Below are positions 55,352 through 63,742 of a stretch of DNA of 64,000 bases, in pieces. This DNA comes from Providencia manganoxydans. Its GTDB lineage: Bacteria > Pseudomonadota > Gammaproteobacteria > Enterobacterales > Enterobacteriaceae. Position 1 is the stretch's first letter; each line of letters opens with the position of its first letter. A model generated the notes under the pieces. It was given only the letters and a program-made list of their open reading frames with translations. It had not been told where the DNA came from and did no database searches. Location of the stretch: assembly GCF_016618195.1 (NCBI RefSeq), contig NZ_CP067099.1, positions 2,666,001 through 2,730,000 of the forward strand, given 5' to 3'. The position numbers and the translations under genes were made by a program.

Positions 55352-55783
55352 ATGAACACACTACGCCTACCCTATAGCAAATTATCACCTGATGCCTATA
55401 GAGGCTTAATTGATTGTAAAAAAGCATTAGAAAAAGGTGGATTAGGCATCGAGTTAATTGAACTCGTCAATCTACGAGTTTCACAAATGAATGGATGTGC
55501 TTTTTGTTTAGAAATGCATGCTGCTTCATTAAGAGAGCGTGGTGTGAGTAATAAAAAAATTGATAGCTTAGCGGGTTGGCAAGTGAGTTCTCATTTTAAT
55601 GACAAAGAACGTGTGGCACTGGCTTGGGCTGAATCTTTGGTGAATATTGCTCAAACTGTCGCACCTGATACGTTATTTCAAAACCTGAAACATTATTTTT
55701 CCGATGAACAAATATCAGATTTAACCCTTGCCATTGGGCTAATGAGTGCGTTGAATCGTGTTGCTATTGGTATGCGCCAATAA
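55352..55783 (+). CDS. Carboxymuconolactone decarboxylase/AhpD-like family protein
   Basis: 143 residues with the AhpD-type redox motif CAFCLEMH (Cys-x-x-Cys-x-x-x-His; about residues 48-55), after LIELVNLRVSQMNG. AhpD-like proteins reduce peroxides or act as small redox carriers; true decarboxylases of the family lack this motif. ATG 55352 has AGGA upstream; the open frame further 5' derives from the ERIC. Divergent MocR regulator is its probable controller. Confidence 0.9.
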   Translation: MNTLRLPYSKLSPDAYRGLIDCKKALEKGGLGIELIELVNLRVSQMNGCAFCLEMHAASLRERGVSNKKIDSLAGWQVSSHFNDKERVALAWAESLVNIAQTVAPDTLFQNLKHYFSDEQISDLTLAIGLMSALNRVAIGMRQ

Positions 55784-55945
55784 TATCTATGGTTGGTGTG
55801 ATTATTTTCCTCTTCACACCAACATGGCTGTTTAATTTCCTGTTTTCAAATATGCACAGAAAAGATCTTAAATAATTAGTATTAATCCAAATCGTCACTG
55901 TGCGCAGCAATATGAAATTAACGACTACACGGGTTAATTAACACA

Positions 55946-55965
55946 AAGGCCGCATCTGCGGCCTT
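55946..55965. terminator. Convergent-gene hairpin
   Basis: AAGGCCGCA/TGCGGCCTT is an almost perfect GC-rich stem between the AhpD-like gene and the convergent methionine aminopeptidase gene; T-run is absent. Confidence 0.65.
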
Positions 55966-56015
55966 CAAATGATGAATGTCAATAACGTGAATATAGTCCG
56001 CTACGAGTTAAACGC

Positions 56016-56801
56016 TCATGAGGACATCATATTTTTCTCTTCATCGCGTAAAGTTAATACTTCATAGCCCGTAGCTGTTACCAAAATAGTATGTTCTGAC
56101 TGGGCAGAAAGCTTTTTATCACGGGTAACCACCGTCCAACCATCTTTCTTGGTTTTGATCTTCATTCCGCCTTGATTGATCATTGGCTCAATAGTAAAGG
56201 TCATTCCTTCTTTTAATTCAATGCCTTGCCCACGAACACCGTAATGTAAAACTTGAGGATCTTCATGCATCTCTCGGCCTATACCATGGCCACAATATTC
56301 ACGAACAACACTATAACCATTGGTTTGAGCATGATGTTGAATAGCGGCGCCAATATCGCCTAACGTTGCCCCTGGTTTTACCTGTTTAATCCCTTCCCAC
56401 ATGGCATCATAGGTATCTTTCACTAATTTGCGCGCTAGTGGCGATGCTTCAGGCATCACATACATTTTACTCGAATCAGCAATAAAGCCATTTTTCTCCA
56501 ACGTAATATCAACGTTGATAATATCTTTTGCCTTCAAATGTTCATCAACCTTTGGAACACCATGACAAACGACTTCATTTAATGAGGTGTTTAAAACATA
56601 CTGATAATCATATTGCCCTTTACTCGCTGGCCTTGCCTGTAACTCATTGACAATATAATCTTCAACCTTGTCATTTATTTCCATGGTGGTAATACCCGGC
56701 ACAATAAAAGTATCTAACATAGCAAATACTTTGGCTAATAAGCGCCCCGACTCACGCATCAATTCAATTTCTTCAGCTGTTTTGATTGTGATATTACTCA
56801 T
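56016..56801 (-). CDS. map: Type I methionine aminopeptidase (stand-alone paralogue)
   Basis: 261-residue pita-bread-fold metalloenzyme that removes the initiator Met. Ligand motifs are NVDITLEKNGFIADSSKMYV (two Asp), EYCGHGIGREMHEDP (His), MTFTIEPM (Glu) and SAQSEHTI (Glu). LNEVVCHGVP marks the substrate-His region. The usual essential map gene lies beside rpsB/tsf; neither is here and the sequence differs noticeably from E. coli Map, so this looks like a second copy. Single gene. Confidence 0.88.
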   Translation of the reverse strand: MSNITIKTAEEIELMRESGRLLAKVFAMLDTFIVPGITTMEINDKVEDYIVNELQARPASKGQYDYQYVLNTSLNEVVCHGVPKVDEHLKAKDIINVDITLEKNGFIADSSKMYVMPEASPLARKLVKDTYDAMWEGIKQVKPGATLGDIGAAIQHHAQTNGYSVVREYCGHGIGREMHEDPQVLHYGVRGQGIELKEGMTFTIEPMINQGGMKIKTKKDGWTVVTRDKKLSAQSEHTILVTATGYEVLTLRDEEKNMMSS

Positions 56802-57140
56802 GGTACTTCCCTTTATCGTTAATAGACTCTTCTTCTGACGTGTGACTTAATAACAGCGCAATGCTATATACACGCTAAAATAATACACCGCGCACTAAAC
56901 CATATCCCATACAAAGAGATAATGATAGATAATCAGCACAAACGAGATATTCACAGACTTATTTGCCCTATATTTTTTAACATTAATTCCTAACTTAAAT
57001 CTGACGTCAAAGTATTATTGATTATTATGATGTATGCTCCTGATCGTGAGTTACTCTAGAATTCCTTATCGTTTGAACATTTTTATCTTCATGGTCTGGT
57101 TAGTTTTTAAAACACGATTGACGATTGCTCGGAGAACAAT
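56802..57140. other. Divergent promoter region between map and usp genes
   Basis: No ORF or RNA recognised. It must hold the promoters of both flanking genes; no clear regulator site was found by eye. Confidence 0.5.
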
Positions 57141-57566
57141 ATGTATAAGAAAATTTTAGTTCCTATTGATATTACTGAAAAAAGTTTGGCTAATATGGTA
57201 CTTCCTCACATTAGATACCTTTCAGAGGAAGAAAGCGCTCATATTCATTTTTTAGCAATCATCCCAACTGTACCTTTTTATACCTCAATGGGCTTCGGTT
57301 TTGCAGAAAAAGCAGACAGTGAAAACGACAAAGTGACAAAACAACTAGTTGATATAATTAAAGAATTTAATTTACCCAAAGAGAAGTTTACTGCCCAAGT
57401 GATCATGGGAACACCGAGAGATGAAATTTTACGTATCGCTGATGATATTCAAGCAGACCTAATTGTTATTGGTTCAAGACGACCTGGAGTATCGACGTAT
57501 TTTCTTGGCTCAACCGCTTCAATGATCATCCAAAACTCTAAAATTTCTGTTTTAACTGTACGTTAA
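57141..57566 (+). CDS. Universal stress protein (UspA/UspF-like)
   Basis: 141-residue USP domain protein: MYKKILVPIDITEKSLANMVLPHIRYL, then VIMGTPRDEILRIADDIQADLIVIGSRRPGVSTYFLGSTASMIIQNSKISVLTV. The ATP-binding motif G-x2-G-x9-GS is represented by GTPRDE and GSRRPGVSTYFLGSTAS, so it is of the nucleotide-binding UspF/UspG type. Cytoplasmic stress role. ATG 57141 has CGGAG nearby and a textbook terminator follows. Confidence 0.9.
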   Translation: MYKKILVPIDITEKSLANMVLPHIRYLSEEESAHIHFLAIIPTVPFYTSMGFGFAEKADSENDKVTKQLVDIIKEFNLPKEKFTAQVIMGTPRDEILRIADDIQADLIVIGSRRPGVSTYFLGSTASMIIQNSKISVLTVR

Positions 57567-57572
57567 AATAGC

Positions 57573-57594
57573 AACCCACTTCGGTGGGTTTTTT
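57573..57594 (+). terminator. usp terminator
   Basis: AACCCAC-TTCG-GTGGGTT followed by T-run: a 7-bp stem closed by a stable UUCG tetraloop. Confidence 0.95.
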
Positions 57595-57999
57595 AGAAAC
57601 TTACTGTAACAATTTGTCATATATAATGATTACCCATTTCCTTGCATAAAAAAATGTTGAAAAAGGTTTTCAATCTAAACTGCATCGCCAATCTTAAAAG
57701 AAAAAGTATAAAAAATATCAACTAAGCCATTTTTGAGTACTTCATTAGAAATATCGAGTGAAATAGCGTAAATGGCCTATTTTCCCCTTCCCCTCTAACG
57801 CAACAATTCATTTCTTGTTTCTTATATGAAACTAAAACTAATCATAATCTAGACACACTGCACATTTTAAAACAATCATTTTACATGATAGTAACAATTG
57901 ATTGACTGTTTATCATCCAACCAATTAGTCTGGTTTTAAATAATAAACAATGTTTTATATATGAAACAAAATTATTTGGCTGTAGAGAGAGGAAACAAG
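57595..57999. other. Promoter region of the Rieske cluster
   Basis: AT-rich and without genes. GAGAGAGGAAAC at 57984-57995 is the ribosome-binding site of the first cluster gene. The repeated TAACAATTGATTGACTGTTTATC-like sequence around 57892-57915 might hold a regulator site, but no firm match is claimed. Confidence 0.45.
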
Positions 58000-58314
58000 A
58001 TGAGTTGGATAGCGGTATGTGATGTCTCGCAAGTACAAGAGGAATTTCCTTATTCAGCACGTGTCAAGGATACCGAAATCGGCATTTTTCTCGTGGAAGA
58101 AAAATATTATGCCATGGAGGATGTTTGCCCACACGCTTATGCCTTACTCAGCCAAGGCTTTGTTGAAGATGGCAAAGTCGAGTGCCCACTCCACGAAGCC
58201 GTGTTTGATATACGAACAGGTAAGTGTCTACGTGAGCCAGGCGGCCGTGATTTGAAAACATACCAAACACGTGTTGTTGAAAACCGAATCGAAATCAGTT
58301 TGATTGAGGAGTAG
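58000..58314 (+). CDS. Rieske-type ferredoxin of ring-hydroxylating oxygenase system
   Basis: 104 residues from ATG 58000 (SD GAGAGGAAA). The [2Fe-2S] Rieske ligands are Cys43, His45, Cys62 and His65 in DVCPHAYALLSQG and VECPLHEAVFD. It should carry electrons from the FAD reductase (62506-63720) to the oxygenase (58776-59813). First gene of the cluster, 2 bp before the next. Confidence 0.92.
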   Translation: MSWIAVCDVSQVQEEFPYSARVKDTEIGIFLVEEKYYAMEDVCPHAYALLSQGFVEDGKVECPLHEAVFDIRTGKCLREPGGRDLKTYQTRVVENRIEISLIEE

Positions 58315-58316
58315 AT

Positions 58317-58625
58317 ATGGATCCAATACAAAATTTTAACCCCTTCTTACCGGCTAATCATCAAATTATCCCAGCAAGAGAAGGCGGTAAAGGTCATATT
58401 CAATCACCCGGTACTGCACCTAATGTCGTTTGGCAAACTCGCTCACGTATTCCCGATGAGTACGAAGTCTCACTAATAGCGATGTTAGAAACGTTATTTG
58501 CATCGGGTGTTGAAACCCTTGAACAAATCATTGATGAATTAAATCAAAAACAGCTATTTGACCGACAAGGTCAACAATGGAATGAAGCCAGTTTTCGCGA
58601 ATTTCTCCAAGTAAATGGGTATTAA
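58317..58625 (+). CDS. Recombinase-like helix-turn-helix domain protein in the dioxygenase operon
   Basis: 102 residues. N-terminal half is extended and Pro/Asn-rich (MDPIQNFNPFLPANHQIIPAREGGKGHIQSPGTAPNVVWQTRSR); the C-terminal half (LETLFASGVETLEQIIDELNQKQLFDRQGQQWNEASFREFLQVNGY) resembles the DNA-contacting repeat of large serine recombinases. Small proteins of this kind accompany some Rieske oxygenase genes. No catalytic recombinase domain is present. Role unknown; a regulator or assembly partner of the oxygenase are both possible. Confidence 0.75.
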   Translation: MDPIQNFNPFLPANHQIIPAREGGKGHIQSPGTAPNVVWQTRSRIPDEYEVSLIAMLETLFASGVETLEQIIDELNQKQLFDRQGQQWNEASFREFLQVNGY

Positions 58626-58637
58626 TTCACTGCTATC

Positions 58638-58724
58638 TACTCTGCCTATTCGCAGTGAGACTAGGAACAGACTCAAGATGTGACTAGAACACATAAACAC
58701 TGCAACTTGAAATATCACGAGTAG
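58638..58724. repeat. Diverged ERIC element inside the Rieske cluster
   Basis: Right end CACTGCAACTTGAAATATCACGAGTA and internal GAGACTAGGAACAGACTCAAGATGTGACTAG match the ERIC plan; the left end is shortened. It lies in the 150-bp gap between the HTH gene and the oxygenase gene. Confidence 0.65.
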
Positions 58725-58775
58725 TTAACAGAAATAATAATAACGAATAATACCGCCAATAACAGGAAGCAAATT

Positions 58776-59813
58776 ATGACAACCAAAACACAACTTCAAA
58801 ACTATCAAGATTACTTAGATGTTGGATTACGAGGCCAGTGGTATCCCGTTTTATCGAGCTGGGAAGTCACTAGCAACCCGATAGGCATCACCCGCCTCGA
58901 AGAACAAATTGTTTTATGGCGTGATGATAAAGGGCAAATTCATGCCTTAGAAGATCGCTGCCCACACCGTGGAGCGCGGTTATCTATGGGCTGGAATCTA
59001 GGTGAACGCATTGCTTGTTGGTATCACGGTGTTGAAGTTGGTGGTGATGGTATTGTCAAAGATGTTCCTGCGGTTAGTCAATGCCCGCTTGAAGGACAAA
59101 AATGCTTAAAAACCTACCCGGTTCAAGAATTGCATGGCGCCATTTTTCTCTACTTTGCCATTGAAGATGAAGTACCGCCATCACTTGAGTTTCCAGAAGA
59201 GTTAGCTGATAGCGAAAATCATAGCAATTTCTTATGTACTGCGACATGGCATTGCAACTATCAATATGCACTTGAAAATGTCATGGATCCAATGCATGGC
59301 ACCTATTTGCATTCATCTTCTCACTCCATGGCGGATGGGGATAAACAATCAGAAATGATCTTACAGCCAACTGAAAATGGATTTATTTTCCGCAAAAATG
59401 ACCAAGTCGGCGTCAACTTTGACTGGGTAGAATTTGCTAGCACAGGCGCTAATTGGCTTCGTTTATCGATTCCTTATCAAAAGCGTTTTGGACCAGGTGG
59501 ACACTTCTGGATCATCGGTATGGTGGTTCCTGAAGATAGATTTAATACCCGAGTCTTCTTTTGGCGTATCCGTAAGGTCAAAGATTGGCAACGCGACCTG
59601 TGGCGCTTTATGTACCGCAATCGCTTAGAAGGCTTGCACTGGGATGTACTTGAGCAAGATCGCCTCATTTTAGAAAACATGGCACCAAATGCTCGTCAAC
59701 AAGAATTCCTTTATCAACATGATGTTGGTTTATCACGTCTACGCCGTATTATGCAGCGCGAGGCCAAAAAGCAATTTGACCAAATCTACAACAAGGAAGT
59801 CTCAAATGCATGA
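58776..59813 (+). CDS. Rieske aromatic ring-hydroxylating oxygenase, alpha subunit
   Basis: 345 residues. N-terminal Rieske domain: Cys62-x-His64 (RCPHRGARLSMG) and Cys81-x2-His84 (ACWYHG). The catalytic mononuclear iron site is D-x2-H-x4-H at Asp171, His174, His179 (NVMDPMHGTYLH). No beta subunit gene is present, so it belongs with the alpha-only oxygenases (phthalate/vanillate/carbazole types). It adds O2 to an aromatic ring or removes a methyl or other group; the substrate cannot be read. The stop overlaps the SDR start by 8 bp. Confidence 0.92.
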   Translation: MTTKTQLQNYQDYLDVGLRGQWYPVLSSWEVTSNPIGITRLEEQIVLWRDDKGQIHALEDRCPHRGARLSMGWNLGERIACWYHGVEVGGDGIVKDVPAVSQCPLEGQKCLKTYPVQELHGAIFLYFAIEDEVPPSLEFPEELADSENHSNFLCTATWHCNYQYALENVMDPMHGTYLHSSSHSMADGDKQSEMILQPTENGFIFRKNDQVGVNFDWVEFASTGANWLRLSIPYQKRFGPGGHFWIIGMVVPEDRFNTRVFFWRIRKVKDWQRDLWRFMYRNRLEGLHWDVLEQDRLILENMAPNARQQEFLYQHDVGLSRLRRIMQREAKKQFDQIYNKEVSNA

Positions 59814-60561
59814 TTTACTGGCGGGGAAACGTATTGTTATTACTGGTGCGGCAAGAGGCTTAGGGTTTAGTTTCGCCCAAACGATTGCCGAACAAGGCGC
59901 CCATGTTGTGTTGTGTGACATCCTAAAGGAGCGTTTACAGCAGAGCGTCATGCAACTACAACAAGCAGGTTTAACCGCCGAAGGTCATCACTTAGATATC
60001 GCCGATCCTGAGGCGATAGAACGTGTTTTTCAATTGATCGGACAGCAAGGGGCTATTGATGGCTTAGTGAATAATGCCGCACTTGCGACAGGGGTTGGTG
60101 GTAAGACATTAGACGAATATGACCTCGACCTTTGGGATCGCGTGATGACCGTTAATGTAAAAGGTACTTGGCTGGTTACTAAGGCGGCGCTGCCCTATTT
60201 ACGTCAAAGTCAGCAAGGCAAAATTGTCAATATTGCCTCGGATACCGCTCTTTGGGGCGCACCAAAACTGATGGCTTATGTCGCTAGCAAAGGAGCAATT
60301 ATTAGTATGACCCGTTCTATGGCGCGTGAGCTGGGCGCACAAAAGATCTGCGTCAATGCTATCGCTCCGGGTCTAACCAAAGTTGAAGCGACAGAATACG
60401 TTCCCGCAGAACGCCATCAACTCTATGAGAATGGACGAGCACTGCAAGGAGAGCAACAGCCTGAAGATGTCACAGGCACTGTTTTATATTTGCTTTCACC
60501 AATGGCTAATTTCGTGACGGGACAATTGATCCCAGTTAATGGCGGGTTTGTATTTAACTAA
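59806..60561 (+). CDS. Short-chain dehydrogenase/reductase (possible cis-diol dehydrogenase)
   Basis: 251 residues from ATG 59806. NAD(P)-binding TGAARGLG at 13-20, NNAALATG (Asn-Asn-Ala motif), catalytic Ser in NIASDTALWG and Tyr-x3-Lys in AYVASKGA are all present; the ending VNGGFVFN is typical. The frame is open further upstream inside the oxygenase gene, but ATG 59806 starts the fold and overlaps the oxygenase stop. In context it may rearomatise an oxygenase product. Confidence 0.9.
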   Translation: MHDLLAGKRIVITGAARGLGFSFAQTIAEQGAHVVLCDILKERLQQSVMQLQQAGLTAEGHHLDIADPEAIERVFQLIGQQGAIDGLVNNAALATGVGGKTLDEYDLDLWDRVMTVNVKGTWLVTKAALPYLRQSQQGKIVNIASDTALWGAPKLMAYVASKGAIISMTRSMARELGAQKICVNAIAPGLTKVEATEYVPAERHQLYENGRALQGEQQPEDVTGTVLYLLSPMANFVTGQLIPVNGGFVFN

Positions 60562-60591
60562 TCACACCGCTGATGCGGGGAGGTTAAGATT

Positions 60592-61368
60592 TTGAGTTCA
60601 ACATGCAAATATTTGATCCCCGGTTTAGAAAAAGGGTTACAACTTTTATTACTCCTTGCACAGCAACACCGCGAACTGACTTTCGCAGAAATTTTACGTT
60701 TAGTTGATATGCCAAAAGCTACAGCCTATCGCGCTATACAAACATTGGTTCATTTGGATTTTATCGAGCAGCACCCAAGAACCGGCGCCTTCTCCCTAGG
60801 TCGCAAAGTGCTTAGCCTAGGCTTAGGCTATATCGCCTCGCTCGATCTTACTCAATTAGGGCAACCTATCATCGAGCAATTACGCGATCGCAGTCAGTGC
60901 AATAGCCACCTTGTAATACGCGACGGCAGAGACATTATTTATATTGCCAGAGTCAGTGGAGCCGAATCAAAAATTAACCATGTTACCGTTGGAACACGTT
61001 TACTGGCACATCGGACATCCCTTGGACGTATGTTACTGAGTGGATTAAGTCGCGCCGAATTTGATGAATTGTATCCAGATGATGAACTTCCTGATGACGC
61101 CGGCAGTAAACAGGTTTTTTGGAATATGATCCAAGCAGACCGCTTACGCGGCTATGTCATCGGGGAATCATTCTATCGACGAGGAATTTCTTCTATTGTT
61201 TATCCTGTGTACAACCGAGACAGCGGTGTCGAAGCCGTCATTAGCATTATGATGCCAATGGATAGTATCCCAGCCCAAGAACGACAGCGATTACAAAATG
61301 AAGTTAGAAGTGCAGCGCAAAAACTTACCGAGTTTATTGGTGGCATGACATCCATGAAAGCGATATAG
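60592..61368 (+). CDS. IclR family transcriptional regulator
   Basis: 258 residues with N-terminal winged HTH (GLEKGLQLLLLLAQQHRELTFAEILRLVDMPKATAYRAIQTLVHLDFIEQHPRTGAFSLG) and the C-terminal IclR effector domain (GTRLLAHRTSLGRMLLSGL, GYVIGESFYRRGISSIVYPVY). The start is TTG at 60592 behind a strong GGGGAGG at 60577-60583. IclR proteins often control aromatic catabolism; being inside the cluster it likely controls it. Confidence 0.9.
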   Translation: MSSTCKYLIPGLEKGLQLLLLLAQQHRELTFAEILRLVDMPKATAYRAIQTLVHLDFIEQHPRTGAFSLGRKVLSLGLGYIASLDLTQLGQPIIEQLRDRSQCNSHLVIRDGRDIIYIARVSGAESKINHVTVGTRLLAHRTSLGRMLLSGLSRAEFDELYPDDELPDDAGSKQVFWNMIQADRLRGYVIGESFYRRGISSIVYPVYNRDSGVEAVISIMMPMDSIPAQERQRLQNEVRSAAQKLTEFIGGMTSMKAI

Positions 61369-61387
61369 CACGAATAATGCGCTGAAG

Positions 61388-61471
61388 AGTTCGAGGTGTC
61401 GCTAGCGACGAAATTAGCGTAACCGCCGAATCTAAACAAACAGCGCTGCAACTTAACGTTGCATGAGTTTA
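61388..61471. repeat. Diverged ERIC-like element
   Basis: GAGTTCGAGGTGTCGCTAGCGACG ... CAGCGCTGCAACTTAACGTTGCATGAGTTTA keeps the ERIC plan with eroded ends. It lies between the IclR and extradiol-type genes. Confidence 0.5.
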
Positions 61472-61574
61472 ACGAAATAACACCAAACATTAGGTTTATT
61501 GCCATAAACCAGCGGCCTTTGCTTGCCCAAAATCTAGCTCGGCAATAAACCAATATCATATAGAGGGTCAAATT

Positions 61575-62501
61575 ATGTCAGTCATTGGTATTGAAAAATT
61601 AGAGTTTGGGGTCGACGACATTGCGGCTTGCCAGCAATTTTTACAGGATTTTGGTTTACACAAATCCTCCAGTAACCCATCTCATTTCACCACATTATCG
61701 GGGGCTAGCATCACAGTTTCCGCTATTGACGACCCTCACCTACCCGCTGCATTTGAATCAGGCTCAACCTTGCGGCGTATCACTTGGGGCGTCAAAGATG
61801 CCTCAGAGCTAGAACAGATCATCAAACAAATCGCCGATTGTCCCCAATTCAAACGCACAGAGAATGGTGCTGAATGTCTGGATCCAAACGGTATGACAGT
61901 CGCGTTTACTATTACACAGCAACAGCCCGTTGATGTTGAAATTTCCCCTATTAATCAGTGGGGAGATATTCGCCGTATTGATGCACCGAGTCCTGTTTAC
62001 GATAAAGCGACCCCAATTAATATCGGTCACGTGGTGTTTTTCGTTGATGATTTACCAACAACAGAAGCTTTTTACTGTCAAAAACTCGGTTTTCAAGTTT
62101 CCGATCGTTATATCGATCGCGCTGTTTTCTTGCGCACTCAAATCAATGGCTGCCATCACAATCTCTTTTTACTCAAGCTGCCACACCGAGGACGCGGCCT
62201 CAATCATGTCGCCTTTACCGTTCGTGATATCCATGAAGTCATTGGTGGTGGTCTGGCAATGAACCGCCAGAACTGGAGTACATTTATCGGCCCAGGCCGC
62301 CACCCAATATCATCTGCTTACTTTTGGTATGTCAACAGCCCAACAGGTGGCGCCTTTGAATATTACACCAATGACGACTATTTAACTGAAAAGTGGCAAC
62401 CACGTGAACTCGAACACTCTCTAGTTTCTTTTACTGAATGGGCTATCGAGGGAGGTATCGACCACGAAACTCGCCGCCAAGTCAAAAAAGAGAAGGAGTG
62501 A
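61575..62501 (+). CDS. VOC family protein, extradiol (meta-cleavage) dioxygenase type
   Basis: 308 residues made of two VOC modules (about 5-115 and 148-300). The second holds the Fe(II)-ligand pattern: His152 (IGHVVFFVDD), His211 (LNHVAFTVRD) and Glu262 (GAFEYYTND), as in catechol 2,3-dioxygenase-type enzymes. It would open a catechol-like ring with O2. The first module lacks ligands. It starts about 200 bp after the IclR gene and ends 4 bp before the reductase gene. Confidence 0.85.
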   Translation: MSVIGIEKLEFGVDDIAACQQFLQDFGLHKSSSNPSHFTTLSGASITVSAIDDPHLPAAFESGSTLRRITWGVKDASELEQIIKQIADCPQFKRTENGAECLDPNGMTVAFTITQQQPVDVEISPINQWGDIRRIDAPSPVYDKATPINIGHVVFFVDDLPTTEAFYCQKLGFQVSDRYIDRAVFLRTQINGCHHNLFLLKLPHRGRGLNHVAFTVRDIHEVIGGGLAMNRQNWSTFIGPGRHPISSAYFWYVNSPTGGAFEYYTNDDYLTEKWQPRELEHSLVSFTEWAIEGGIDHETRRQVKKEKE

Positions 62502-62505
62502 TGTC

Positions 62506-63720
62506 ATGACACAGATAATCAATGGTGGAATTGTCATTATTGGCGGAGGCCAAGCTGGCGGCTGGGCAGCCAAAACCTTAAGAGATGAAGGTTACCAAGG
62601 CACTTTATCTGTGATCAGCGATGAAGCGCATGATTTCTATGAACGACCACCGTTATCCAAGGCCGCTCTTAAACAAGCCGATTTCTCGCTATCACGTTTA
62701 TTTAGTGAAGAAGACACTGCGGCATTGAACATCACATGGTATCGACCACTTAGAGCAACCGCGATTGATTCTCAGCACAAACAAGTTCTACTCAGTGATG
62801 GGCGTGCTATTTCATTTGATAAACTCTTAATTGCTACCGGTGGACGGGCTCGTTACCTCTCTTCAGATTGGCAATCACACCCTCGTGTTTTCACATTACG
62901 TTCATGGGATGATGCGCAACGTTTACGTGAAGCCATGCTTAAGGCAGACAATATTGCCATTATTGGTGGTGGTTGGATCGGCTTAGAAGTAGCAGCTTCT
63001 GCACGTCAAATGGGGCTTGACGTCACTGTATTTGAACGCCAAACACGTCTATGCCAACGTAGCGTTCCTGCTTCAGTTTCTGATGCTTTAATGCAGCGTC
63101 ACCAGCAAGCTGGCGTTAATATCATTACAGATTGTGGCGATATCTGCCTTGATGAAACCACTGACTCGTTATCAATAAGCTGTGATAAACAAGCCAGCCA
63201 ATGTTTTGATATTGCTGTTATGGGGATTGGGGTAGAACTCAATCTAGAATTAGCTTCTGAAGCAGGTCTTGAATTAGCCCATGGCATTGTGATTAACGGT
63301 CAAGGGCAAACCTCACACCCCGATATCTATGCAGCTGGTGATGTGGCTTGTCATCCTACATTATCACTGTGTTTACAATCTTGGGCGTATGCACAAAACC
63401 AAGCCATCTCAACAGCAAAAGCGATGCTTAATGCACACAGTGAGCCGTTTAGTGATCTCGCTTGGCTGTGGTCGGATCAATATCAAGACAATATCCAAAT
63501 ACTTGGCATACCTACGGCTGAAGCGACTCAACATATTCAACGTATCACCCCCAATTCTGAAATTTATTTCTCACTAAATCAAAACAATGAGTTGATCCAG
63601 ATGGTGTCATTCAATGATGCCAGAGCCATTAAATTGGGTAAGAGATGGATGCAAAACAACCGTAAGCTATCACCGACAGAGCTTGCAGATCCTAATTTTT
63701 CACTGATGTCGCTGAAATAA
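62506..63720 (+). CDS. FAD-dependent ferredoxin reductase of the oxygenase system
   Basis: 404 residues of the HcaD/ThcD/rubredoxin-reductase group: FAD-binding GGIVIIGGGQAGGWAAKTLRDEGYQG, second Rossmann fold IAIIGGGWIGLEVAASARQMGLDVTVFE for NAD(P)H, and TSHPDIYAAGDVACHP near the C-terminal FAD contact. It passes electrons from NAD(P)H to the Rieske ferredoxin encoded at 58000. The SD GAAGGAG lies in the end of the preceding gene. Confidence 0.92.
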   Translation: MTQIINGGIVIIGGGQAGGWAAKTLRDEGYQGTLSVISDEAHDFYERPPLSKAALKQADFSLSRLFSEEDTAALNITWYRPLRATAIDSQHKQVLLSDGRAISFDKLLIATGGRARYLSSDWQSHPRVFTLRSWDDAQRLREAMLKADNIAIIGGGWIGLEVAASARQMGLDVTVFERQTRLCQRSVPASVSDALMQRHQQAGVNIITDCGDICLDETTDSLSISCDKQASQCFDIAVMGIGVELNLELASEAGLELAHGIVINGQGQTSHPDIYAAGDVACHPTLSLCLQSWAYAQNQAISTAKAMLNAHSEPFSDLAWLWSDQYQDNIQILGIPTAEATQHIQRITPNSEIYFSLNQNNELIQMVSFNDARAIKLGKRWMQNNRKLSPTELADPNFSLMSLK

Positions 63721-63742
63721 ACAAGCGAGTAGGAGAAACACC

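Noticed and set aside
8770..61471. Dispersed repeats as possible insertion sequences or CRISPR repeats
   Set aside because: They carry no transposase and are not regularly spaced; the ends, 127-bp full length and core sequence identify them as ERIC elements.
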